DNA of 64,000 nt from Thermoproteota archaeon (lineage in GTDB: Archaea > Korarchaeota > Korarchaeia > Korarchaeales > Korarchaeaceae), in assembly GCA_026986575.1 (NCBI GenBank), contig JALSOH010000004.1, positions 248,001 through 312,000 of the forward strand. The letters run 5' to 3'. The position numbers and the translations under genes are program-made. Shown piece by piece: positions 8,233 to 17,133 of the stretch; within the stretch, counting starts at the first letter, position 1, and each line of letters opens with the position of its first letter. A model generated the notes under the pieces. It saw nothing but the letters and a program-made list of their open reading frames with translations. It had not been told where the DNA came from and searched no databases.

Positions 8233-10020
8233 TCATCTCACCTCCGCGAGAAGGGAGGATATCTCAGCCTCAAGTTGCGCTATAGCCTCCTTGACAGCGT
8301 TCTCGAATTCCTCCTCGGGCACGAACTTGAGCCTCCTGAGGAGACCCAGTGATCTCATCTCGGCTATCCTAGATACGGGGACTCCTGCATCTATCATGGG
8401 TCTGGCTCTATCGTAGAACTCCAGCAGCGTCTTCAGGAGGAGGGCCTGCTTCTTCGGGGAGCAATAGGTATCTACCTCGTGGTAGGCGTTCTGCACCAAG
8501 AACCCCTCCTTGATGAGCTCAGCAGACAGGAGGACGAGCCTGTTCTCATCGGAGAGAGCCGCCTCCCCCACTACTCTGGCCACTTCCTCCAGACTGGAGG
8601 CCCTCTGCAGAAGGGCCATGGCCTTATCCCTGTAAGCCATCATGTCATGTCCGGTGTTCTTGATCCACCACTCCTTCAATCCACCGGTATACTTTGAGAA
8701 GCTCCTCAGCCAGTTTATGGACGGGAAGTGCCTCTTGAACGCCAAGTCCTTGTCTAGAGCCCAGAAGGCGCCCACGTATCTCATAGTGTGTTGAGTGACG
8801 GGCTCGTTGAGGTCCCCTCCGGAGGGACTCACGGCCCCTATAACAGCGACGGACCCTAATTCGTCCCTCCTACCTTGGACCTTAATCCTACCAGCCCTCT
8901 CGTAGAACGAGGCTATGTAGTCAGGTAGATAGGCTGGATATCCCCTCTCAGATGGTATCTCCTCAAGCCTAGAGCTGAGCTCTCTCAGCGCCTCGGCCCA
9001 TCTGGAGGTAGAATCTGCCGTAAGGACTACATGAAGCCCCATGTCTCTGTAATACTCAGCGTAAGTGATTCCCATGAAGATGCTGGCTTCTCTAGCGGGG
9101 ACGGGCATGTTGCTGGTGTTGGCTATAAGGACGCTCCTCTCGAGCAGGGGTCTCCCGCTCTTGGGGTCTACCAGCTTCGGGAAGGTGTGGAGCAAATCGG
9201 TCATCTCATTACCTCTCTCCCCGCAACCCACGTACACCACAACATCTGCATCTGCCCATTTCGAGATTTGATGGAGGGTAACCGTCTTACCGGTACCGAA
9301 GCCACCAGGCACGGCGGAAGTGCCTCCCTTAACTATGGGAAAGAAGGTGTCTATCACCCTCTGCCCGGTTACTAGAAGCTCCACGGGGGCTAGCTTCTCC
9401 CTGAAAGGTCTAGGTGTCCTGACAGGCCATTTATGATACATCTTAACCTCTTCCTTACCGCCTATGTGCTCCACCACGACTACAGGCTCCTCTATAGTAT
9501 AGTCCCCCTCAGGAAGGACCTCTATGACCCTGGCCTTCTCTATGGTCGGCGGGAGCATTATCTTATGAGTGACGGATCCCTCTGGGACGGTTCCTAGGAC
9601 ATCCCCAGCGACGACATCGTCTCCAGGCTTGACCAAGGGGGTCCACTGCCACTTCTTATCCCTAGGGAGGGTGGGCGCCTTAATTCCTCTGGTGATGAAT
9701 GGACCACCAGCTTTCTCGGCTATGACTTCTAAGGGCCTGCCCAGTCCATCGAGAACCTGTCCTAGTAGTCCCGGCCCTAATTCAGCTGAGAGAGGCTCCC
9801 CAGTCCTCTCGACAGGTTCACCCGCCTTCACTCCACCAGTAGGCTCGTAGACCTGTATTATCGCTTTGTCTCCTTCTATCCTGACTATTTCACCTATGAG
9901 TCTCTCCTCCCCGACGTAAACGACCTCCCTGATCTTGGCACCCCTCATTCCCTCGGCTTCTACTACGGGACCCTTTATGTGGACGATAACACCTTTACCC
10001 TCATAAACTAACTCGGACAA
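8233..10020 (-). CDS. atpA: A-type ATP synthase subunit A (catalytic)
   Basis: A 595-residue catalytic subunit. Walker A is [13 protein letters not shown] near residue 240, the catalytic Glu lies in [16 protein letters not shown], and the Ser-Arg-Trp stretch [19 protein letters not shown] and [14 protein letters not shown] are all present. The archaeal-specific non-homologous insert (about residues 115-200) is present with [16 protein letters not shown]. No intein interrupts the P-loop region, a common intein site in archaeal A subunits. Start is TTG at 10020, preceded by GGGGGTG with a six-base spacer inside the end of atpE; no ATG lies nearby in frame. It hydrolyses or makes ATP in the cytoplasmic head of the enzyme. 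Confidence 0.96.
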   Translation of the reverse strand: MSELVYEGKGVIVHIKGPVVEAEGMRGAKIREVVYVGEERLIGEIVRIEGDKAIIQVYEPTGGVKAGEPVERTGEPLSAELGPGLLGQVLDGLGRPLEVIAEKAGGPFITRGIKAPTLPRDKKWQWTPLVKPGDDVVAGDVLGTVPEGSVTHKIMLPPTIEKARVIEVLPEGDYTIEEPVVVVEHIGGKEEVKMYHKWPVRTPRPFREKLAPVELLVTGQRVIDTFFPIVKGGTSAVPGGFGTGKTVTLHQISKWADADVVVYVGCGERGNEMTDLLHTFPKLVDPKSGRPLLERSVLIANTSNMPVPAREASIFMGITYAEYYRDMGLHVVLTADSTSRWAEALRELSSRLEEIPSERGYPAYLPDYIASFYERAGRIKVQGRRDELGSVAVIGAVSPSGGDLNEPVTQHTMRYVGAFWALDKDLAFKRHFPSINWLRSFSKYTGGLKEWWIKNTGHDMMAYRDKAMALLQRASSLEEVARVVGEAALSDENRLVLLSAELIKEGFLVQNAYHEVDTYCSPKKQALLLKTLLEFYDRARPMIDAGVPVSRIAEMRSLGLLRRLKFVPEEEFENAVKEAIAQLEAEISSLLAEVR

Positions 10021-10023
10021 GCT

Positions 10024-10665
10024 TTACACCCCCTCAAACAACTTACCTATTAGCTCTATTTCCTTGGCCTCTCTGTAGGCCCTCAGCCTACCATCGAAGG
10101 TGTTGTAGTACCTCCTCTCATCCCCGCTGTCCCTCACCACAACCCCTCCTATGACTGGAACCGTTCTCTTGTCAACGGAGGCCTTTATACCTTCCTTCTC
10201 CAACTTCTTAGCTACCTTTTCGAGCAGAGACCCATCCTTCTCTCTACCCATGAGGAATACCTCCTTCTCTCCTAGGATCTTCGCTCCCTCTAGTGAGTAT
10301 TTCGTCAGTATCTCCTCGTAGTTCCATCCCGGCTCTTGGCCATCGGCTGTAGCGGCTAGCTTCTCGTGCACTCTCCTGAAGAATTCCCTTAGCATCTCGG
10401 ATTTGGTCATGAGAACTATCTGATTAGCCTCTACCTCAGCAGCGCTTCTCTTCCTCGCAATTTCTTCCCTCATCTCCCTCTCTGCCCTTTCCCTCCTAGA
10501 TCTCAGTATCTCCTCCGCCTCTCTCCGAGCTGACTCAATGATCTCCTTAGCTCTCTTCTCGGCCTCCTTCCTGATGGCATTAGCCCGGTCCTCGGCCATC
10601 TTGAGGATAGCCCTGACGATGGCCTCGGAGTCCTTATCCACACTAACTACTTCCTCCCCACTCAC
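10024..10665 (-). CDS. atpE: A-type ATP synthase subunit E (peripheral stalk)
   Basis: About 213 residues. The N-terminal third is a charged coiled coil (AEKRAKEIIESARREAEEILRS), the C-terminal part is globular with SLEGAKILGEKEVFLMG and VPVIGGVVVRDSGDERRYYNTFDGRL, the usual 'GG(V/L)V..S.DG....N(T/S)' end of subunit E. It pairs with subunit H to make the peripheral stalk. Start choice is uncertain: GTG at 10665 has GGAGGTG upstream; ATG at 10692 and GTG at 10641 are alternatives. All overlap or touch the end of the H gene, so coupling is likely. Confidence 0.87.
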   Translation of the reverse strand: MSGEEVVSVDKDSEAIVRAILKMAEDRANAIRKEAEKRAKEIIESARREAEEILRSRRERAEREMREEIARKRSAAEVEANQIVLMTKSEMLREFFRRVHEKLAATADGQEPGWNYEEILTKYSLEGAKILGEKEVFLMGREKDGSLLEKVAKKLEKEGIKASVDKRTVPVIGGVVVRDSGDERRYYNTFDGRLRAYREAKEIELIGKLFEGV

Positions 10666-10954
10666 CCTCGAGCACCTCCCTAACGACTTCATCGACTAGG
10701 GAACTCATCCTCTCGGATGCAACCCTCTTTAGCTCCTCAGCTTTCACCTTAGCTCTATCAACAATCTCCTTAACTTCTCTCTCTATATCTTCCATTACAG
10801 CTACCTCTACTGGCGTGTTCTTGGCTTCCTCGACTATTTTCTTTGCCTCCTCCTCGGCCTCCTCAATTATCCTTTTGGCTTCCTCCTCTGCCTCCTGAAT
10901 AATCTTGGCAGCCTCCTTCTCGGCCTCCATAATTGCCTCAACTAATCTTGGCAT
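10643..10954 (-). CDS. atpH: A-type ATP synthase subunit H (G-like, coiled coil)
   Basis: About 103 residues of nearly pure heptad coiled coil. The middle repeats an 11-residue-like pattern (EEAKRIIEEAEEEAKKIVEE), the right-handed coiled coil typical of the stalk subunit H/G that pairs with subunit E. ATG at 10954 is chosen because GAGGTGA lies five bases upstream; the GTG at 10963 would place the SD inside the gene. The 3' end overlaps the atpE start region. Identity rests on composition, size and place between atpF and atpE. Confidence 0.82.
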   Translation of the reverse strand: MPRLVEAIMEAEKEAAKIIQEAEEEAKRIIEEAEEEAKKIVEEAKNTPVEVAVMEDIEREVKEIVDRAKVKAEELKRVASERMSSLVDEVVREVLEGEWGGSS

Positions 10955-10970
10955 TTCTCTCACCTCACGA

Positions 10971-11315
10971 TCAGAACTTCAGCTCCTCGCTACCTAAAGC
11001 CCTAGCCAGCAAGGATGCCAGCTCCTTCAACCTCACACCTCTTGCACCTTCCATGTCGGGCACCACTGCGAACACAGGGCTCACTTTACCCCTTCTGAGT
11101 AGATCTTCCCTGTAATCTCTGATCTCCTCAGCTACCCTCTCGTTGATGAATACCACATGTGGTAACTCACTCTCGTTGTCCCTGAAAAATCTTATCAGAT
11201 TCCTGCGACCCTTGATTACCTTCGCAGGCACTCCGATCATCTCGAATCCCAGAGCGAGCACTTCGTCGTCCGTCACAGCTATAGGGGAGCTGGCAATCCT
11301 CGTCCGTTCGCTCAC
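10971..11315 (-). CDS. atpF: A-type ATP synthase subunit F
   Basis: A 114-residue Rossmann-like protein with the subunit F features: IAVTDDEVLALGFEMIGVP at the N-terminus, HVVFINERVAEEIRDY in the middle and PVFAVVPDMEGARG near the end. Subunit F binds subunit D in the central stalk. GTG start at 11315 follows GGGGTG by five bases. It is the first gene of the minus-strand ATPase string, so the promoter at about 11345 should drive all seven genes. Length is normal. Confidence 0.9.
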   Translation of the reverse strand: MSERTRIASSPIAVTDDEVLALGFEMIGVPAKVIKGRRNLIRFFRDNESELPHVVFINERVAEEIRDYREDLLRRGKVSPVFAVVPDMEGARGVRLKELASLLARALGSEELKF

Positions 11316-11340
11316 CGAAGCACCCCATGCCCGAAAGTTG

Positions 11341-11355
11341 GAAAATTATAAAAAG
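11341..11355. promoter_or_regulatory. TATA region between atpF and tRNA-Leu
   Basis: GAAAATTATAAAAAG is a good archaeal BRE/TATA on the plus strand, centred about 28 bases before the tRNA-Leu 5' end. Read on the minus strand the same stretch is centred about 32 bases before the atpF GTG. It may serve both directions. Called from sequence and spacing only. Confidence 0.5.
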
Positions 11356-11376
11356 CCATATAGCCCGCTTACCCTA

Positions 11377-11463
11377 GCGGGGGTGGCCGAGCTCGGACCA
11401 AGGCGGCGGACTTAAGATCCGCTGGGCGTCAGGCCCGCGTGGGTTCGAATCCCACCCCCCGCA
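11377..11463 (+). tRNA. tRNA-Leu (anticodon UAA)
   Basis: The acceptor stem GCGGGGG pairs with CCCCCGC at the 3' end, discriminator A at 11463. The anticodon arm is GCGGA-CTTAAGA-TCCGC with anticodon TAA at 11413-11415. A long variable arm and the T-arm GTGGG-TTCGAAT-CCCAC are present, as required for a class II leucine tRNA. No intron and no encoded CCA. Confidence 0.97.
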
Positions 11464-11508
11464 CTAGGGCCCCGCCGCCTTTCACCCCTTCATGAGGTGA
11501 GCATCTGC

Positions 11509-12078
11509 TTGGGAGTGGAAAGGGAAGTCAAGCTGAAGATCCCCCATAGCGAATTTCTGAGCCTTTTGAGGAGGAAGAAGATTTCTTTCAAGATACTTGA
11601 AACTATAGAGCAGGAGGATTTCTATGTAGATACTCGCTCCTGTGACCTCCTCACCTCAGGAAGGGTATTGAGGGTGAGGGTCATGGGAAATCTCGTTAGA
11701 GTCACTTACAAGGGGGGAAGGAAAAGCGGAGGTATAGAGAAGGTTAGGGAGGAGATTGAAGGGGAATTAGGGGATGAGAAATGCGGGAAAGCCCTATCTA
11801 AAGCAGGAATAAATGTAAATTGCCCGTCCGAACTCGACGAGCTGATGGACCTGCTCTCCAATGAAGGTTATGAGGTGAAGATCGTTGTGTGGAAGAGAAG
11901 GACGCCTGTCCTTTTGGATGGATTCGATGTAGAAGTCACACTGGATTACGTGAGAGATTTGGGAGAGTTCGTGGAGGTGGAGGGAGACGACGCAATGGAT
12001 TTAGTGCGACTACTCGGCGTAGCATGCAGAGCAGTTATACCCAGCTACGCTGATCTAATCCACGCCCTTAAGCAGTGA
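11509..12078 (+). CDS. CYTH-domain protein (CyaB/thiamine triphosphatase family)
   Basis: About 190 residues. The N-terminal EREVKLKI gives the ExExK motif that defines CYTH enzymes; further strands carry LRVRVMGNLVRVTYKGG, KVREEIEGEL, VVWKRRTPVLLDGFDVEVTLDYV and EFVEVEG, the acidic and basic residues lining the triphosphate tunnel. Members act on nucleotide or inorganic triphosphates with divalent metal; which substrate is used in archaea is not settled for this group. Start is uncertain: AGGTGA at 11495-11500 suits TTG 11509; GTG 11497 and GTG 11515 are alternatives. The 3' end overlaps the converging deaminase gene by 24 bases. Confidence 0.85.
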   Translation: MGVEREVKLKIPHSEFLSLLRRKKISFKILETIEQEDFYVDTRSCDLLTSGRVLRVRVMGNLVRVTYKGGRKSGGIEKVREEIEGELGDEKCGKALSKAGINVNCPSELDELMDLLSNEGYEVKIVVWKRRTPVLLDGFDVEVTLDYVRDLGEFVEVEGDDAMDLVRLLGVACRAVIPSYADLIHALKQ

Positions 12079-13374
12079 TTTAACGCCTGATTTCTCAAGC
12101 AAATCCAGAGAGGCCCTCTCTGCCTCAGCAAAGATATCCTCCTCGTCCCTCCTGGTAAATTTGCCGTCTTCTAAGATCACCTCGCCATCTATAAAGACAT
12201 ACCTCACATCTGTGGATCTAGCGGAGTAGACCAGATGGGACACTACGGAGTGAAGAGGTACCCACCAAGGTACTTTGACGTTCAGAAGAACAACATCTCC
12301 CCTGTATCCCCTACGGATCCTACCGATCTTCCATCGGAGGAAATCTCCGGGTATTTTAGTGGCCATGTCCAGCGCCATTTGAGCCGGAATTGCCTTAGGA
12401 TCCCTTTTCGAGACCTTGTGAATGAGAGCGGTCACCTTCATGGTCTCAAACATATCTAGGGTGTTGTTGCTGGCCGGTCCGTCGGTACCAAGGGAAACCC
12501 TAGCCCCCCTCTCCACTAGATCTGGGACCGGGGAGATCCCTGAGGCCAGCTTAAGATTGCTCACTGGATTGTGAGATACTAAGGTGGATGTCTCCCTAAG
12601 GAGAGCGATCTCCCTCTGGCTAGGCCAAACTACGTGCGCAGCGACAGTTCTATCACCCAATATACCGTATTCATGGGCCAGCTCTATCACCCCCTTCCCG
12701 TACCTCTCTTTGATATCAGACACCTCCTTCTCGGTCTCCGCTAGGTGAATCTGGATGATGGACCTATTCTCCCTCGCCTTCTCTGAAATTTCCCTCATCC
12801 TCTCCGGAGAGACCGTGTAGGGAGCGTGAGGACCATAACCCGGCTCGATCAATGGGTGATCATGCCACTTCTGAACGAATCGTTCCGCCAAAACCATACA
12901 CTCGTCTACATTCTTGCATTCCGGCGTTCCAAAGTCTATTATCGCCTCGCTCAACACACCCCTCATCCCCAGATCGCTTAGGACCTCAGCTACAATGTCC
13001 TCAAAGAAGTACATATCGAAGATCGTCGTGGTACCAGTTCGCACCGCCTCTAGCACTCCCAGAGCTGTTCCGGCCCTTATGTGATCCGGTCTTAGATGAG
13101 ATTCCATGGGCCAGATCTTCTCCTGCAACCACGGGAATAGGTCCATGTCATCGGCCACTCCCCTCAGAAGGGTCATCGGTATGTGGGAGTGTGTGTTAAT
13201 CAACCCGGGAATTGCCACCATGCCGCTCCCATCAATCACCTCATCGACAGGCCCCTTCACATCACCCACATCCTCGATCGCTCCGTCCTTTATCAGGATG
13301 CTTGCTCCCTTCAGGATCCTCCTCCCATCGTCCTGAGTGATCACATACTCCAGCCCCTTGATGAGCACTTCCAA
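12055..13374 (-). CDS. mtaD: SAH/MTA deaminase-type amidohydrolase
   Basis: About 439 residues of the amidohydrolase superfamily. Metal ligands appear in INTHSHIPMTLLRG (HxH), PGYGPHAPYTVSP (His), IQIHLAETEKEV (His and Glu) and SLGTDGPASNNTLDMFETMK (Asp). This set, with TDGPASNN, is typical of the 5'-methylthioadenosine/S-adenosylhomocysteine deaminase and 5'-deoxyadenosine deaminase branch, which deaminate adenine nucleoside by-products of SAM chemistry. The exact substrate cannot be read from sequence. TTG at 13374 has GAGGGGGAT upstream; GTG at 13389 and GTG 13368 are alternatives. A TATA-like ATTTAATTTAT lies about 25-35 bases upstream. It converges on the CYTH gene. Confidence 0.85.
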   Translation of the reverse strand: MEVLIKGLEYVITQDDGRRILKGASILIKDGAIEDVGDVKGPVDEVIDGSGMVAIPGLINTHSHIPMTLLRGVADDMDLFPWLQEKIWPMESHLRPDHIRAGTALGVLEAVRTGTTTIFDMYFFEDIVAEVLSDLGMRGVLSEAIIDFGTPECKNVDECMVLAERFVQKWHDHPLIEPGYGPHAPYTVSPERMREISEKARENRSIIQIHLAETEKEVSDIKERYGKGVIELAHEYGILGDRTVAAHVVWPSQREIALLRETSTLVSHNPVSNLKLASGISPVPDLVERGARVSLGTDGPASNNTLDMFETMKVTALIHKVSKRDPKAIPAQMALDMATKIPGDFLRWKIGRIRRGYRGDVVLLNVKVPWWVPLHSVVSHLVYSARSTDVRYVFIDGEVILEDGKFTRRDEEDIFAEAERASLDLLEKSGVKSLLKGVD

Positions 13375-13442
13375 GGAAATCCCCCTCACCAGCAGCCGGA
13401 TAAATTAAATAGACGTTACTGGATTCCAGCTCGGTATCTCAA

Positions 13443-15074
13443 ATGAAGTGGAAGGTCCTTGTCCTATTGACGATTGTTCTGACGTTTCCTGCAGTGATCC
13501 CCTCGACTCAGCAGGAGGGGAGTGGGCATTACACCTACATATACACGGTAAAGGAGAGCGGCTGGATAGACATAGTGACTCGGTTCAACTCGACAGTAGA
13601 GGGAAGTACCTGGGTCCTTGTGCCGAAGTTCAGGGACTACAACTTCACGGTCCTCTCAGGGTCCATTAAGGATAAGAAGCTAATAAGAGACACATCCTAC
13701 TACTTCTACTCGAACCTCACGTTCTCATATACACCAGGAACTAGTGTGGAGATCTCTTGGAGTTACAGATTCGGCGCTCTCATCGTAGAACCCAACGGAG
13801 CGTTCTTCTCCACGCAGATAGCCTTCTCTCGGGGAGATGATGCGACCATACTGGTGAAACTTCCAACAGGCTTCATTCCTCAGGGGATCGAGCCGAAGGG
13901 ATACGAGCTTCGGAGAGAGGGAGACTACAATGTGGTGGAGTACGATGTGGATGGGAGCAAGAACAACACGATGAGGGTCCTCATATCGTTCAAGGTGAAG
14001 AATGGTCAGGAGTTCAGGAAAAGGGAGGTCGGCAAGCTCACTATAAGCTACCCGCCCAGATACGAGGACGTTGTCGACAATATAACCAAGTACTACGAGG
14101 CCACTCTACCCTTAATAGAGGAGTACACATCTGTTAAAGAGGAGATACCTGTCAAAGTCAAGTTGTTCGTGCCGGGGACCATGGAGGAGATAACAACCCT
14201 AGGATACACGGGACCTAGGTTCACTTCTGATGTGATAACTCAAGGAGAGATAAACCTGAACATGATGCTGGTCAGGATGCCCGATTACGAGCTGCCGAAC
14301 ACCTTCGTACACGAACTCCTCCACCAGTACATGCAGGCAGCAGGACTCAGTGTGGACCTGAGGTGGGCTCACGAAGGTTTGGCCCAATATTTAAGCTCTG
14401 TGATAGTTGAGAAGGCGCTTAAATTCCACGTTCCCTACGATAAGGAAGCTGAAAGAGCCGTGATGATGCAAACCGGTGGAGACCTCAGTTTCATCTTAGG
14501 ATGGAAGGGCGGAGGCCTCCCGGGCAATCCCGGTCTATACTACGCGGCTAGTGAGGTCCTGATAAGGAGGCTGGCGAACAAGTACGGAGGACCCGACCTC
14601 TACAAGAGGTTCTTCCAGCTTATCAGGAGAGACAGGGTCATCGTCAAGGAGCCAGGGGACTTCGTCAGGTACCTCAGCGAGGCAGCTGGTCAGGACATCT
14701 CCGACTTTCTCAAGTCATTCGGCATAGACGTAGAATCGATAGATGAGACGACCCTAGCTCTAGTGAGAACAGCTAGGGAGTATGCGGAGGCCACCTCGTG
14801 GTTCAACCCATTTTCAAAGGAGGCGCTCGAGGTTCTGAGCGAGAGCAGGACTAAGGAGGCGGCCATACAGGCAATGGCAATAGTGGCGCTTGGACTTGTC
14901 ACCGAGGCCTTAATCGCCGCGGTGGTAATTTCAGGCGTCGCATTCCTTCTAAGAGGCAGGAACATTCCTTATGAACATGGATCAATCACAAACGAAAGGG
15001 AAGGGGACGGAGAGGATCTCAGAATACCCTCTCCGACTTCTCAAGATGAAGCAGGAAGTTCCACTTCTCCATGA
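13443..15074 (+). CDS. Secreted, membrane-anchored zinc metalloprotease (gluzincin, M1-like)
   Basis: A 543-residue protein. Residues 1-20 (WKVLVLLTIVLTFPAVIPS) form a signal peptide. About residues 25-200 are beta-rich with several N-x-S/T sites. The catalytic motif HELLHQ is near residue 290 and is followed about 20 residues later by HEGLAQY, giving the HExxH...E set of gluzincins, as in M1/M61-type peptidases. A single C-terminal helix (AIVALGLVTEALIAAVVISGVAFLL) followed by a charged tail anchors it to the membrane with the protease outside. The N-terminal beta domain does not match aminopeptidase N in an obvious way and no GAMEN exopeptidase motif is seen, so I would not call it an aminopeptidase. 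The gene overlaps porB (converging) by 56 bases. Confidence 0.75.
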   Translation: MKWKVLVLLTIVLTFPAVIPSTQQEGSGHYTYIYTVKESGWIDIVTRFNSTVEGSTWVLVPKFRDYNFTVLSGSIKDKKLIRDTSYYFYSNLTFSYTPGTSVEISWSYRFGALIVEPNGAFFSTQIAFSRGDDATILVKLPTGFIPQGIEPKGYELRREGDYNVVEYDVDGSKNNTMRVLISFKVKNGQEFRKREVGKLTISYPPRYEDVVDNITKYYEATLPLIEEYTSVKEEIPVKVKLFVPGTMEEITTLGYTGPRFTSDVITQGEINLNMMLVRMPDYELPNTFVHELLHQYMQAAGLSVDLRWAHEGLAQYLSSVIVEKALKFHVPYDKEAERAVMMQTGGDLSFILGWKGGGLPGNPGLYYAASEVLIRRLANKYGGPDLYKRFFQLIRRDRVIVKEPGDFVRYLSEAAGQDISDFLKSFGIDVESIDETTLALVRTAREYAEATSWFNPFSKEALEVLSESRTKEAAIQAMAIVALGLVTEALIAAVVISGVAFLLRGRNIPYEHGSITNEREGDGEDLRIPSPTSQDEAGSSTSP

Positions 15075-15906
15075 CTATTTTCTCCAACTCCTCAATTTCC
15101 TCATCACTTAACCCCCTGAATCTGTCCTGAAGCTCCAAGAACTCCTTAAGGGGTCTCTTCCTCGGTTTCACCGTTATCCTCAATTTCCCATTCTCTATCT
15201 CGTACAGAGGCCAGAAGTATGTATCTACCGCGAGCTTGGCCACTTCAGCGGTTTTACTTACTGGGGAATTCCAGCCAGGCGGACAGGTCGAGAATATGTG
15301 TATGTACCTGAATCCCTTTATTCTCTTGGCCTTCTCGAACTTGTTCGCTAGATCAAAGGGATATCCAACGCTGGCGGTAGCTACATAAGGAACTCTATGC
15401 GCCGCCACTATCATGGGCATGTCCTTAGGCATCTCCCTCTTACCAGTCGGAGTGGTCTTGGTCCAAGCCATGAGAGGTGTGGCGCCTGACCTCTGAATAC
15501 CCGTGTTCATATATGCTTCATTATCGTAACATACGTAGATTATGTCCTCTCCCCTCTCCGCGGCCCCTGATAGGGCCTGTATGCCTATGTCAACGGTTCC
15601 TCCGTCCCCTGCCCAGACGACAACGTTCACATTTCTCCCAATCATCTTATAAGCCCTGTACACCCCAGATGCCGTGGCAGCAGCTGCTGGGAATGCTATA
15701 TTGTAGAGAGGTGCCGAGATGGCGCTCTTGGGGAACGGTGACTGAATGACACTGAAGCATGAGGCAGGGACCACGTATATGGTGTTTGGTCCCAGCACCC
15801 TGGAAGCTATCCTGAACGCTAGAGTCGCTCCGCAGCCGGGACATGCTGCAGATCCCGGAAGATAGGAACCAGATTCCTTCCTCAGATCGTGTATGGTCAA
15901 TGTCAT
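15019..15906 (-). CDS. porB: Pyruvate/2-oxoacid:ferredoxin oxidoreductase beta subunit
   Basis: A 295-residue beta subunit that binds thiamine diphosphate and one [4Fe-4S] cluster. ACPGCGATLAFR holds the first two cluster cysteines, ASCF a third, and FSTCPPGWN is typical near the C-terminus; the ThDP motif is WAGDGGTVDIGIQALSGA followed by YDNEAYMNTGIQRSG. The YMNTGIQRSGATP stretch is the pyruvate-type form. It works with PorA, PorD and a PorG that is not here. The start overlaps the porA stop by four bases. The 3' end overlaps the converging metalloprotease gene. Confidence 0.93.
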   Translation of the reverse strand: MTLTIHDLRKESGSYLPGSAACPGCGATLAFRIASRVLGPNTIYVVPASCFSVIQSPFPKSAISAPLYNIAFPAAAATASGVYRAYKMIGRNVNVVVWAGDGGTVDIGIQALSGAAERGEDIIYVCYDNEAYMNTGIQRSGATPLMAWTKTTPTGKREMPKDMPMIVAAHRVPYVATASVGYPFDLANKFEKAKRIKGFRYIHIFSTCPPGWNSPVSKTAEVAKLAVDTYFWPLYEIENGKLRITVKPRKRPLKEFLELQDRFRGLSDEEIEELEKIVMEKWNFLLHLEKSERVF

Positions 15907-17132
15907 AACCTCACCTCCTCCGAGAGCTCTATCTTCTCATACTCTGGCTTGAGCTTGTACCAGTAGTAGGGTCTCCCTAGCCGATCGGAAGTTATCCTCC
16001 CAATCCCATCTTTGGTCATCTTAACTATGTCCTCATACGTTACGTCCCTGCCTCCTAAACCCGTAACGTAGTTGACTATGGGAGGACTGCCAGATCTGTT
16101 GTAAAGCGAAGATCGTACCTCTATCCCAATGGGACCGCCAGAGCTGAAGGCAATGCTCCTGTCTATGATGATCGCTCCCTTCCTGTCCTGCAGAACCTCA
16201 GCCATGTCCCTATGGGGAAACGGCCTAAACGCTCTCACCTTCAAGAGGCCGACCTTCATTCCCTCCTCCCTGAGCTCGTCCACCGCAACCTCGGCCTCAG
16301 AGGCCATGGTACCGGCCGTTACTATGATGTAGTCGGCGTCCTCCACTTTGTACTTCCAAGTGGCCCCTCCATGGTACCTGCCGAACTTCTGGAAGAACTC
16401 CTCAGCGACATCCTCGATGAGGTCGAGAGCCCTCCTCATCGAGAGGTCCATGGACCACCTCATCTCCTGATACTCATCTGGAAGCGCCAGATTGCCGAAT
16501 GTTATAGGATTCTCAGGATCTAGCTTCCAGTGAGGTGGGCTGTACTCTGGGAGGAACTCATCGACATCCTCCTGCCTCGGGACATTGACGGGCATGTAGG
16601 TGTGACTGAGCACGAATCCGTCCAAACACACCATGAACGGCAGGAGGACATCGGGGTGTTCAGCCACCTTGTACATCATGAGTATTGTATCCAACACTTC
16701 CTGATTTGATGATATGTAGACTTGGAGCCAGCCAGTATCCCTCTGGGACATGGCGTCTTGGTGATCGACATGAATGTTCCAAGGGGGGCCCACCGCCCTG
16801 TTGACGACGGCCATACCTATCGGCAGCCTAGAGCCAGCCGCCCAGTGGAGAACCTCCGACATCAGCAGCAATCCTTGACTGGCGGTGGCCGTGAAGGCCC
16901 TCACCCCGGCTGCTGACGCCCCTATAGCAGCGGCCATGGCACTGTGCTCGCTCTCAACCCTTATATACTCGGCATCCATGTGGCCTGACTCTATGAACGA
17001 AGCTATGTACTCCACTATGGTCGTCTGAGGGGTAATAGGATACGCTGGAACGACCTTAACACGAGCAAGCTTAGCTGCTATGGCTGCGGCATGATTACCA
17101 GTTATTATCTCCCAAGTTCCCTCGACCGCCAT
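15903..17132 (-). CDS. porA: Pyruvate/2-oxoacid:ferredoxin oxidoreductase alpha subunit
   Basis: A 409-residue alpha subunit containing the N-terminal Pyr domain (VVPAYPITPQTTIVEYIA, VESEHSAMAAAIGASAAG, TATASQGLLLMSEVLHWAAG) and a C-terminal domain with GTMASEAEVAVDELREEG and KVRAFRPFPHRDMAEVL. GPPWNIHVDHQDAMSQRDTG fits the pyruvate type. It oxidatively decarboxylates pyruvate to acetyl-CoA, or does the reverse, with ferredoxin. It follows porD by one base on the minus strand and overlaps porB, so D-A-B form an operon. Confidence 0.93.
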   Translation of the reverse strand: MAVEGTWEIITGNHAAAIAAKLARVKVVPAYPITPQTTIVEYIASFIESGHMDAEYIRVESEHSAMAAAIGASAAGVRAFTATASQGLLLMSEVLHWAAGSRLPIGMAVVNRAVGPPWNIHVDHQDAMSQRDTGWLQVYISSNQEVLDTILMMYKVAEHPDVLLPFMVCLDGFVLSHTYMPVNVPRQEDVDEFLPEYSPPHWKLDPENPITFGNLALPDEYQEMRWSMDLSMRRALDLIEDVAEEFFQKFGRYHGGATWKYKVEDADYIIVTAGTMASEAEVAVDELREEGMKVGLLKVRAFRPFPHRDMAEVLQDRKGAIIIDRSIAFSSGGPIGIEVRSSLYNRSGSPPIVNYVTGLGGRDVTYEDIVKMTKDGIGRITSDRLGRPYYWYKLKPEYEKIELSEEVRL

Positions 17133-17133
17133 A

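Noticed and set aside
8233-10020. Intein in the AtpA P-loop
   Set aside because: The reading frame passes from GGFGTGKT to the following helix without insertion and total length is normal.
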